NCBI GenBank assembly: GCA_016462305.1
Contig: JAEMTM010000120.1
Location: 1 to 5,499 of the forward strand
DNA: 5,499 nt
Reading direction: 5' to 3'
Source: Sphingomonadaceae bacterium
GTDB lineage: Bacteria > Pseudomonadota > Alphaproteobacteria > Sphingomonadales > Sphingomonadaceae
A program made the position numbers and the translations under genes. Positions 1-5,499 of the stretch are shown one piece after another. The notes under the pieces are model-generated. The model did no database searches. It was not told the DNA's origin and was given only the letters and a program-made list of their open reading frames with translations. Within the stretch, counting starts at the first letter, position 1, and every line of letters starts with the position of its first letter.

Positions 1-677
1 TTACCTTGCGCAATCACATACCATTCTACTGATCCCTTGCGGCTTGCTGGCGGCTTTGCGTGTTTGACCGTATTAAAGTTCGTTTTAAGAATGCTTAGCA
101 TCGCCGGATCGGTGCCGCCCGCAAACACCTTCGCGACAAAATCACCACCAGGCATCAGGACCTTGACCGCAAAATCCACCGCTGCCTCAACCAGGCCCAT
201 GGTGCGCAAATGGTCGGTCTGTTTATGCCCGACCGTGTTGGCCGCCATGTCTGACAAGATCAGGTCCGGCGCACACCCAAGTTCGGCGATCAACCGGTCT
301 GGTGCGCTATCATGCATGAAGTCCATCTCAAGTAGGATAACCCCCTCAAGCGGGTCAACTGGCAATAGATCAATGCCGACAATGGCCGCCTTTGGTTGCT
401 GGCGGCGCACCACCTGGGCCCATCCGCCGGGTGCGACGCCCAAATCGACGACCGCCTTTTTGCCGCGCAAAATATGGAATTTTTCGTCGAGTTCAACCAG
501 CTTATAGGCCGCACGGCTGCGATAGCCTTCGCCATGCGCGCGCTTCACATAAGGGTCATTCAACTGCCGCTCAAGCCAACGGGTCGACCCGGCCGTCCGC
601 CGCTTTGCGGTCTTGACTTTCTGCTTACCCGCCAGCGTCCGACCCGAATTCTTACCACCGAAAAGATTATCTGCCAT
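1..677 (-). CDS. rlmE: RlmE (FtsJ/RrmJ) 23S rRNA 2'-O-uridine methyltransferase, 3' end cut by window edge
   Basis: This enzyme transfers a methyl group from S-adenosylmethionine to the 2'-OH of a uridine in the A-loop of 23S rRNA (U2552 in E. coli), a late step of 50S subunit assembly in the cytoplasm. The minus strand reads open from ATG at 677 for 225 codons to the window edge with no stop; the C-terminus is probably only a few residues further. The SAM-binding motif DLGVAPGGW lies at residues 78-86. The family's K-D-K-E catalytic tetrad is fully present: K59 in AAYKL, D143 in LSDMAANTVG, K183 in VAKVF and E218 in SVEWY. A basic N-terminal stretch of about 28 residues (GKQKVKTAKRR) precedes the conserved RWLERQLNDPYV segment and is longer than in the E. 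coli protein. The start lies 3 bases after the stop of the upstream phosphatase gene with only a weak Shine-Dalgarno, so translation is probably coupled. Function is very secure by motif; only the last residues are missing. Confidence 0.95.
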   Translation of the reverse strand, partial: MADNLFGGKNSGRTLAGKQKVKTAKRRTAGSTRWLERQLNDPYVKRAHGEGYRSRAAYKLVELDEKFHILRGKKAVVDLGVAPGGWAQVVRRQQPKAAIVGIDLLPVDPLEGVILLEMDFMHDSAPDRLIAELGCAPDLILSDMAANTVGHKQTDHLRTMGLVEAAVDFAVKVLMPGGDFVAKVFAGGTDPAMLSILKTNFNTVKHAKPPASRKGSVEWYVIAQG

Positions 678-680
678 ATC

Positions 681-1865
681 TCAATTCTGCCGATTGCGGC
701 GCTTTGCGTCGCTGGCCATCAGCGCACGCAATATGCCTTCGCGAATGCCGCGATCTGCCACACCCAGCCGTTCGCCGGGCCATATGTCGAAAATGGACTC
801 CAATATCGCACAACCGGCCACCACCAAATCGGCCCGATCATGGCCAATGGTCGGAAACTCTGCGCGTCCGGCAATGTTGCGATGTGCCAGTTCGCGGCTA
901 ATATCGCGCATGGCAGACGTCTGGAGATGCAAACCGTCCACCGCCCGCCGGTCATAGCTGTTAAGTTTCAAATAGACGCTGGCGAGCGTCGTGACAGTCC
1001 CTGATGTCCCCAACAGGCGGCGGTCGCCACCTTCTTCGGGCAAGCGGGCTGCAAAGTCGGCAAAGCTGGCCCTGACTTTGTCGCGCATGGATTGGTAGCT
1101 TGCCCTTAATACTTCCGGACTGTCGCCCTGCGTGCGTTCGCTTTCGGTAAGCGAGACGACGCCCCAAGGCACGCTCACCCAATCGAGAATTTCAGGAATC
1201 ACATTGCGTGTCGACACAAGCACCAGCTCGGTTGACCCACCGCCAATATCAAAAATCAACGCTGGCCCGTCGCCATCTTCCAAAAGAGCATAGCAGCCCA
1301 TAACCGCCAGCCGCGCTTCTTCCTTTGGGCTGATGATGTCGAGGTGGATGCCGGTCTCTCGCTTCACCCGTTCGATAAACTGTGCCCCGTTCTCCGCTTG
1401 ACGGCAGGCCTCGGTCGCAACAGAGCGGGCCAGCACCACATTGCGTTTTTTTAGCTTTTCCGCACAAACGCTTAGCGCCTCAACCGCACGGTCCATGGCC
1501 TCCTCGCTCATGCGACCAGTGGCGGTCATCCCCTCGCCCAGCCTGACAACACGCGAAAACGCGTCCACCACCGTAAAATCGTCGCCCCCTGCCCGCGCGA
1601 TCAGCAACCGGCAATTGTTGGTGCCAAGGTCAAGCGCCGCATAGGCTGTGCGTTCAAGCCAATTTCGGCGCGACGCAACCTTGTCACCCTGCGGCCCGCC
1701 GTTGCTGGCCAAAGTCGCAATCTTCGGGGTGTCGGGACGCGCTGCGCCATGGGCCGAAGCCTGCTGCAGCGTTGCAGCCTTGGGTGCCGCATTTTTGCGA
1801 CGGGACGGTTTCTTACGTTTTCGTCCGCGTCCTTTTTGCGGCAATGGCGCGACATTTTCGCCCAT
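681..1865 (-). CDS. Ppx/GppA-family phosphatase (exopolyphosphatase or pppGpp phosphohydrolase), short form
   Basis: Members of this ASKHA-fold family hydrolyse terminal phosphates from inorganic polyphosphate (Ppx) or convert pppGpp to ppGpp (GppA) in the cytoplasm. The 394-residue product has the hallmark motifs in order: ALDLGTNNCRLLIA at 77-90 (phosphate loop 1), SVATEACRQAENG at 148-160, KEEARLAVMG at 181-190, where E183 aligns with catalytic E121 of E. coli Ppx, DIGGGSTEL at 206-214 (phosphate loop 2), GTSGTVTTLAS at 286-296 and ADRGIREGIL at 370-379. It ends straight after the two-domain catalytic core and lacks the C-terminal HD-like region of the roughly 500-residue E. coli enzymes. 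Residues 1-70 form a low-complexity, Lys/Arg/Ala-rich extension (GRGRKRKKPSRRKNAAPK). No other Met occurs before residue 113, inside the fold, so ATG 1865 is the best start; a purine-rich AAGAAGTGAG sits upstream, rather far from the ATG. It is the first gene of a likely operon with rlmE. Sequence alone does not decide between Ppx and GppA activity. Confidence 0.93.
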   Translation of the reverse strand: MGENVAPLPQKGRGRKRKKPSRRKNAAPKAATLQQASAHGAARPDTPKIATLASNGGPQGDKVASRRNWLERTAYAALDLGTNNCRLLIARAGGDDFTVVDAFSRVVRLGEGMTATGRMSEEAMDRAVEALSVCAEKLKKRNVVLARSVATEACRQAENGAQFIERVKRETGIHLDIISPKEEARLAVMGCYALLEDGDGPALIFDIGGGSTELVLVSTRNVIPEILDWVSVPWGVVSLTESERTQGDSPEVLRASYQSMRDKVRASFADFAARLPEEGGDRRLLGTSGTVTTLASVYLKLNSYDRRAVDGLHLQTSAMRDISRELAHRNIAGRAEFPTIGHDRADLVVAGCAILESIFDIWPGERLGVADRGIREGILRALMASDAKRRNRQN

Positions 1866-1896
1866 GGCCGATAACTCACTTCTTATTTTATATCCG

Positions 1897-1911
1897 GGCG
1901 GATGTTCCGCC
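1897..1911. repeat. Perfect 6-bp inverted repeat with 3-base spacer
   Basis: GGCGGA, three bases (TGT), then TCCGCC form a perfect dyad about 32 bases upstream of the phosphatase start. No T-run follows on either strand, so it does not look like an intrinsic terminator. It could be a small operator or a leader hairpin in the phosphatase mRNA. With arms this short and G+C-rich it could also be chance. Confidence 0.3.
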
Positions 1912-1993
1912 GGTACCTGAAAACGACGCTACGCGCAGAGAGACAAAGATTCAAGATTTTTGAACGCCCCCCGCAACCGCCCGATTCAGCGGG

Positions 1994-2022
1994 TTGACCG
2001 AACATGGCCACGGGCATATACG
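1994..2022 (+). promoter_or_regulatory. Candidate sigma-70-type promoter for tRNA-Gln
   Basis: TTGACC at 1994-1999 resembles a -35 box, and TATACG at 2017-2022 resembles a -10 box, separated by 17 bases. Transcription would begin near 2028-2030, only about 5-7 bases before the mature tRNA 5' end at 2035. The spacing and position suit a stand-alone tRNA gene. The call rests on matching two short degenerate boxes by eye. Confidence 0.45.
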
Positions 2023-2034
2023 CCCACCCCTTGC

Positions 2035-2108
2035 TCCCCGGTCGTCTAACGGTAAGACTACGGACTCTGACTCCGTCTATTGAGGTTCGAATCCTTACCG
2101 GGGAACCA
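2035..2108 (+). tRNA. tRNA-Gln (anticodon CTG), with encoded CCA
   Basis: The sequence folds into a complete cloverleaf. The acceptor stem pairs TCCCCGG (2035-2041) with CCGGGGA (2098-2104) in 7 pairs. The D arm is GTCT/AGAC (2044-2047 with 2055-2058) around AACGGTA. The anticodon stem ACGGA/TCCGT (2060-2064 with 2072-2076) encloses the loop CTCTGAC, whose middle bases 2067-2069 give anticodon CTG, reading the glutamine codon CAG. The T arm TGAGG/CCTTA (one G-U pair) carries the loop TTCGAAT. Discriminator A2105 is followed by a genomically encoded CCA (2106-2108). It is the only plus-strand gene here, divergent from the phosphatase and convergent with the transporter operon. No intron and no stem mismatch beyond the one wobble were seen, so it should be functional. 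Confidence 0.96.
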
Positions 2109-2169
2109 AGCTACAGCGCGTGGCCGCAACTTTTGCGTAGCGCATACCCTATCAGGACACCTGCGCCCT

Positions 2170-3420
2170 TTATTCGCTTCTCAGCGCCTCAATCGGCGAG
2201 AGCCGCGACGCCCTGATGGCGGGGTAGCCGCCGAAAACAAGGCCGATAATGGCGGAAAACGCGACCGCCATGATCGCCGTATCAAGGCCAATGGGTGCCG
2301 GAAATTCGGCCACGCGTTCGAAAATCGAGGCGGCCAATATCGCTAGCGACAGCCCAATAGCGCCGCCGATCACGCACAAAACGGCTGCCTCCACCAGAAA
2401 CTGGTTGCGAATGTCGCTGCGCTTTGCACCCAACGCCATGCGCAGCCCAATTTCACGGGTGCGTTCTGTGACACTGACCAACATGATGTTCATGATACCA
2501 ATCCCCCCGACCAGCAATGAAATCGATGCAATGGCGACAAGCACGGCCTGAAATATTTGCGTTACTTCGCCCGTGGTTTCGGCAATTTCGGTCGTCGTGC
2601 GAACGGTGAACGGGTTGATCTTGCCTTTCGCTACGCGGTACCGGTCGCGCAACAAACGCTTAATCTCAGCCTGCCCCGCAAGCAGTGAATCTTCATCCTC
2701 AAACCCTACAAAAATCAACGTCACATCATCGGGGCCCTGTGAAGCGGTGGTCAATAAACGTTGGCGCAACGTCGTTATCGGCACGACGATTTGGTCGTCA
2801 TTATCATTACCCAAATTGCTGCCCTTGCTTTCGAGAAGACCGATGACAGTAAAGGGCACCCGGTTAATCCGAACAGTTTCACCAACCGGACTTGTTTCGG
2901 GGAACAGCTTGGTCGCCACGGTTTCGCCGATAACGGCAACACGCGCCGCCGAACCAATGTCGCTTTGCGTCAGAAACCGGCCTTCGGATGCCGTGATGTT
3001 GGACACGACGCCATATTCAGGGGTCGCGCCTGTCGCTTGCGTCGTTGCGCTTCGTCCCGGCGCAACAATCTGGACGCCGCTCCGGATTTGCGGCGCGACC
3101 GCGCTGACGCCTGATACCTCGCGCAGGATTGCCTGACCATCACGCGCAGTCAATCTGCCGCGATCACTTGGTCGTGGGGGGCCGCTACCACTATCGGGTT
3201 GTGGCACCACGATCGCCATGTTCGACCCCAGGGTCGCAATTTGCTGCGACACCGAAACCTGCGCGCCGTTACCTACTGCAACGGCCAATATGACCGAGAA
3301 TACGCCGATCATCACGCCCAAAGTGGTCAAAATTGAACGCATCAAATTGGTACGCAGCGCCGTCAGCGCAATCGCGACATTCACGCCCCAACCCGCAAGC
3401 GACGCGAGCAAGTCCCTCAT
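2170..3420 (-). CDS. MacB/FtsX-family ABC transporter permease (no ATPase domain)
   Basis: This is the inner-membrane subunit of a MacAB-type efflux system. The 416 residues show the MacB topology: a first hydrophobic helix at about 30-50 (TLGVMIGVFSVILAVAVG), a large periplasmic domain at about 55-285 (MacB_PCD type), then three helices at about 291-317, 343-367 and 380-400. Family signatures are visible: GGIGIMNIMLVSVTERTREI at 305-324, directly followed by the cytoplasmic GLRMALGAKRSDI, and GGYPAIRASRLSPIEALR near the end. E. coli MacB carries its ATPase at the N-terminus of the same chain (about 650 residues); here the ATPase is the separate upstream gene. The ATG overlaps that gene's stop codon by four bases (ATGA) and has no clear Shine-Dalgarno, which indicates translational coupling and supports 1:1 assembly. 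Transport in this family works by mechanotransmission: ATP hydrolysis drives periplasmic movement that pushes substrate into the channel. The substrate (antibiotic, peptide, lipid or siderophore) is not evident. LolC/E-type lipoprotein release is less likely because a MacA-like adaptor is in the same operon. Confidence 0.93.
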   Translation of the reverse strand: MRDLLASLAGWGVNVAIALTALRTNLMRSILTTLGVMIGVFSVILAVAVGNGAQVSVSQQIATLGSNMAIVVPQPDSGSGPPRPSDRGRLTARDGQAILREVSGVSAVAPQIRSGVQIVAPGRSATTQATGATPEYGVVSNITASEGRFLTQSDIGSAARVAVIGETVATKLFPETSPVGETVRINRVPFTVIGLLESKGSNLGNDNDDQIVVPITTLRQRLLTTASQGPDDVTLIFVGFEDEDSLLAGQAEIKRLLRDRYRVAKGKINPFTVRTTTEIAETTGEVTQIFQAVLVAIASISLLVGGIGIMNIMLVSVTERTREIGLRMALGAKRSDIRNQFLVEAAVLCVIGGAIGLSLAILAASIFERVAEFPAPIGLDTAIMAVAFSAIIGLVFGGYPAIRASRLSPIEALRSE

Positions 3421-4136
3421 GCTGCGCTGGCCCGGCGGCGCGACTTCACCGCCGCATCCTGTATCACCTGTCCATCGCGAAAGACAATCCGACGCGCGGC
3501 ATATTCGGCAATATCGGGTTCGTGCGTGACAACCACAACAGTAATGCCGTCATCATTCAACTTCTGGAAAATACCCATAATGTCCAAGGATGTTTGCGTA
3601 TCCAATGCGCCCGTCGGCTCGTCGGCCAGCAGCATCAGCGGGTCTGTGACCAAAGCCCGCGCGATGGCCACACGCTGTTGCTGCCCACCTGAAAGCTTCG
3701 CAGGCGTATTTTGTAGGCGGTTGGCAAGGCCCATGGCCTCCAGCCTGCCCTGCGCACGCGCGCGCCGCTCGGCATAGCCAATCCCCGCATAGATAAGCGG
3801 CACCGCGACATTATCGAGCGCACTGGTCCGGGCGAGCAAATTAAACTGTTGAAACACAAAGCCGATCTTGCGGTTGCGGATTTCGGCCAGCGCGTCGCTA
3901 TCCAGCGTTTTGGTATCGATCCCGTCCAACAACAATGTGCCTGATGTCGGAATATCCAGGCACCCGATCATGTTCATGAACGTCGATTTGCCCGACCCGC
4001 TTGCGCCCATGATCGCAACAAATTCGCCACGCGCAATGGACAGCGATACATTGTTCACCGCATGGACAATTTCGCCGCCAATCGCATAATCCTTCACCAA
4101 ATCATGCGTTTCAATTAGCGGCGTTGTCATCTTCAT
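3417..4136 (-). CDS. ABC transporter ATP-binding protein, MacB/LolD-type
   Basis: This is the cytoplasmic ATPase that drives the permease encoded immediately downstream. All nucleotide-binding motifs are intact in the 239-residue protein: Walker A GASGSGKST at 44-52, Q-loop in GFVFQQFNL at 92-100 (Q96/Q97), signature LSGGQQQR at 148-155, Walker B LMLLADEP at 167-174 with catalytic E173, D-loop GALD at 176-179 and switch H205 in VVVTHEPD. The GCLDIPTSG segment and the FQQFNLLARTSALDNV run are typical of the LolD/MacB/YbbA (COG1136) group that pairs with FtsX-like permeases. The gene begins inside the end of the adaptor gene (26-base overlap) and ends overlapping the permease start by four bases. 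A second ATG two codons in (4130) follows GGATGAAG at a workable distance and is an equally good, perhaps better, start. The C-terminus is a short basic tail (KSRRRASAA). Confidence 0.95.
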   Translation of the reverse strand: MKMTTPLIETHDLVKDYAIGGEIVHAVNNVSLSIARGEFVAIMGASGSGKSTFMNMIGCLDIPTSGTLLLDGIDTKTLDSDALAEIRNRKIGFVFQQFNLLARTSALDNVAVPLIYAGIGYAERRARAQGRLEAMGLANRLQNTPAKLSGGQQQRVAIARALVTDPLMLLADEPTGALDTQTSLDIMGIFQKLNDDGITVVVVTHEPDIAEYAARRIVFRDGQVIQDAAVKSRRRASAA

Positions 4137-5391
4137 CCGCGCTTTCGTCGCTCTCTTTCTTTGGCTTCAGCGATTTTGTCCGCACCAGCACCTTATCACC
4201 CTTTTTTAGGCCCGAAATAACCTCGGTATATTCCTCGCCCTGCAAACCCGTCCGGATAACTCTCCGCACAGGCCGATACGCATCGTCGCCAACCAGATAT
4301 ACTTTGGGGCGGACGATTGCCTCTTTGCCAGTCGACGCAGCCGCTTTTTCTGCCGGTGGTGTTGGTCGGTCGGCCAAGCGCGGACGAAACCGCATCGCGT
4401 TTGAGGGAACCCGCGTGACATTGGTCCTCACATCAGTGATGATTTCGACATTGGCGGTCATGCCGGGAAGCAGCTTTCCATTCACATTATCGACGTCAAT
4501 AATCACGAGGTAGCTGACGACATTTTGCGCCTCTACGGGCGCTTGGCGCACTTGCCGGACCTTGGCCTTGAACACATCATCGGGATAGCTATCGACGGTA
4601 AAGCTGACCATTTGCCCCGCACGAATTTGTCCGATGTCCGCTTCATCGACCGATGCCTCAACCTGCATCTTCGTCGTATCTGCGGCGATTTCGAACAAAT
4701 TCGGCGTTTGAAAACTTGCCGCAACCGTTGTGCCCGGTTCAACCAATTTGTTGATGATGACCCCGCTCGCTGGCGCAACAATAACGGTCCGGTTAAGGTC
4801 AAGCGTCGCCGACGACAGCTCGGCATTGCCCTGCCGAATCTGCGCACCGCCGCTTTGCGTTTGCGCCAAGGCGACCTGCACGGCGTTGCGCGCGCCATTC
4901 AACTTGCTTTGCGCAATATCAAGGCCCGCCTTGGAAACAAATCCGCGTTCCGCCAGCGCCTTTTGCCGATCAAAATCGCGCTCTTGAATTTCCAGCTCAG
5001 CCCGCGCACGCGCCACATTGGCCGCCGTCTGTTGCAGATTGGCCCGCGCCACGGCAACCTGCGCCTCGGACTGCTCGACCCGCGCACGCACCCGCGTCGG
5101 GTCAATTTCCGCCAATATTTGGCCCTTGCGCACACGTGAATTGAAATCGACATACACCTTGGTGATCTGCCCCGAAACTTCGGCGCCGACCTTAATCGTG
5201 TTCAAGGCGCGCACTTTACCGCTGGCCGAAACCTTGCGAATGACATCACCGCGCGTCACAGCCTCGCTGATATATGCATAATCAGGCGGCGTCGGACGAA
5301 CGGTCCGGTACACGACAAAAAGCAACAGCAGCGCAATCAACACCGACCATATCGGATGGCGTTTCGTCCATGAAATGAAGGTAGTCAGCAT
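4111..5391 (-). CDS. MacA-like periplasmic adaptor (HlyD/RND-MFP family membrane fusion protein)
   Basis: This is the periplasmic adaptor of a tripartite efflux pump, bridging the inner-membrane ABC permease and an outer-membrane TolC-type channel. From ATG 5391 it has 426 residues: a short basic cytoplasmic end (WTKRHP), one transmembrane anchor at about 14-28 (IWSVLIALLLLFVVY), the first half of a lipoyl domain at about 55-99 (GAEVSGQITKVYVDFNSRVRKGQ region), a long alpha-helical hairpin at about 100-200 rich in Ala, Gln and Arg heptads, the second lipoyl half at about 200-235 (IVAPASGVIINKLVEPGTTV), a beta-barrel at about 241-320 and a membrane-proximal domain to about 405. The tail is highly charged (KPKKESDESADEDD). 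Upstream in-frame GTG 5421 would add ten residues, but ATG 5391 is preceded at once by GGGGTGAT, so I prefer it. It is first of three overlapping genes. No clear promoter is visible in the 78 bases upstream, so the operon may extend beyond the window. Adaptor function is secure; the substrate is unknown. Confidence 0.93.
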   Translation of the reverse strand: MLTTFISWTKRHPIWSVLIALLLLFVVYRTVRPTPPDYAYISEAVTRGDVIRKVSASGKVRALNTIKVGAEVSGQITKVYVDFNSRVRKGQILAEIDPTRVRARVEQSEAQVAVARANLQQTAANVARARAELEIQERDFDRQKALAERGFVSKAGLDIAQSKLNGARNAVQVALAQTQSGGAQIRQGNAELSSATLDLNRTVIVAPASGVIINKLVEPGTTVAASFQTPNLFEIAADTTKMQVEASVDEADIGQIRAGQMVSFTVDSYPDDVFKAKVRQVRQAPVEAQNVVSYLVIIDVDNVNGKLLPGMTANVEIITDVRTNVTRVPSNAMRFRPRLADRPTPPAEKAAASTGKEAIVRPKVYLVGDDAYRPVRRVIRTGLQGEEYTEVISGLKKGDKVLVRTKSLKPKKESDESADEDDNAAN

Positions 5392-5399
5392 ATCACCCC
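5392..5399 (-). promoter_or_regulatory. Ribosome binding site deciding the adaptor start
   Basis: On the minus strand GGGGTGAT directly precedes ATG 5391 and matches the GGTGA part of the anti-Shine-Dalgarno complement. The in-frame GTG at 5421 has no comparable site, so this element favours the shorter, 426-residue adaptor that starts MLTTFISWTKRHP. Confidence 0.5.
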
Positions 5400-5436
5400 G
5401 CCCGGTGCCTTTGGTTCGCACCCGCTGTATCTTGAG

Positions 5437-5499
5437 TTATGGAGGCTGGCTAGCGGTTATGTGGGGTATTTGTGCGGACGGGCGGGTCATATCCGCCAT
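5437..5499 (-). other. Possible 3' end of an upstream minus-strand gene
   Basis: Two minus-strand frames enter from the right edge and stop before the adaptor gene. One ends at TAA 5437-5439 after DMTRPSAQIPHITASQPP. The other ends at TAG 5450-5452 after GGYDPPVRTNTPHNR. Either could be the C-terminus of a preceding gene, for example an outer-membrane factor of the same operon, but the visible stretch is too short to identify. It could equally be non-coding leader. No convincing -35/-10 pair was found in this stretch. Confidence 0.2.

Noticed and set aside
396..1004. 202-codon plus-strand open frame spanning the rlmE and phosphatase genes
   Set aside because: It is antisense to two genes with complete family motifs, crosses their junction and encodes no recognisable domain. 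It reflects biased codon use on the opposite strand.
2110..2141. Possible tRNA terminator: GCTAC(A)GC pairing with GCGTAGC
   Set aside because: The stem has a bulge and a 17-base loop, and no T-run follows it on the plus strand. The only run, TTTT, lies in the loop.
2154..2169. Possible terminator hairpin just after the permease stop (AGGGCG/TGTCCT on the minus strand)
   Set aside because: Two of the six pairs are G-T wobbles and no T-run follows in the direction of transcription, so it is not a credible intrinsic terminator.
2035..2169. tRNA-Gln as an integration site for a mobile element
   Set aside because: No integrase gene, no repeated copy of the tRNA 3' end and no compositional break were seen on either side in this window.
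2573..3136. 187-codon plus-strand open frame, Ser/Thr/Arg-rich
   Set aside because: It is antisense to the permease's periplasmic domain, has no recognisable motif and has no convincing ribosome binding site.
4525..5139. 204-codon plus-strand open frame, Arg/Leu-rich
   Set aside because: It lies entirely antisense to the helical hairpin and barrel of the adaptor gene, which has clear homology. Its composition is typical of a shadow frame.

Overview
The window looks like an ordinary chromosomal stretch from an alphaproteobacterium, most likely a sphingomonad. That assignment is an inference from moderately high G+C, alphaproteobacterial-looking protein sequences and the ppx/gppA-rlmE pairing. 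No taxonomic marker in the window settles it. All four complete or near-complete protein-coding candidates that extend to either side of the single tRNA, plus the truncated one at the left edge, lie on the minus strand. The tRNA is on the plus strand.

Left region (1-1865, minus): a Ppx/GppA-family phosphatase (1865 to 681) is followed after 3 bases by rlmE (677, running off the left edge), the 23S rRNA 2'-O-methyltransferase. The two are almost certainly cotranscribed. They link polyphosphate or guanosine-pentaphosphate turnover with ribosome maturation.

Middle (1866-2169): a 169-base intergenic stretch carries a short perfect inverted repeat and a plausible promoter. It is followed by a complete tRNA-Gln with anticodon CTG and an encoded CCA end (2035-2108). 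A 61-base gap then separates the tRNA from the end of the convergent transporter operon.

Right region (2170-5391, minus): a three-gene, overlapping operon encodes a MacAB-type tripartite efflux system. It consists of a membrane-anchored periplasmic adaptor (MacA/HlyD family), a separate ATPase (MacB N-half/LolD-like) and a separate four-helix permease (MacB C-half/FtsX-like). The ATPase should power conformational changes in the permease, while the adaptor connects it to a TolC-like outer-membrane channel not encoded in the visible window. The substrate cannot be read from sequence. The last 78 bases (5422-5499) may hold the end of an upstream gene.

I found no mobile element, CRISPR array, prophage, toxin-antitoxin pair or defence system, and nothing that qualifies as a new biological system. 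The findings are modest: unusual basic N-terminal extensions, tight gene coupling, a split MacB architecture and small regulatory candidates.
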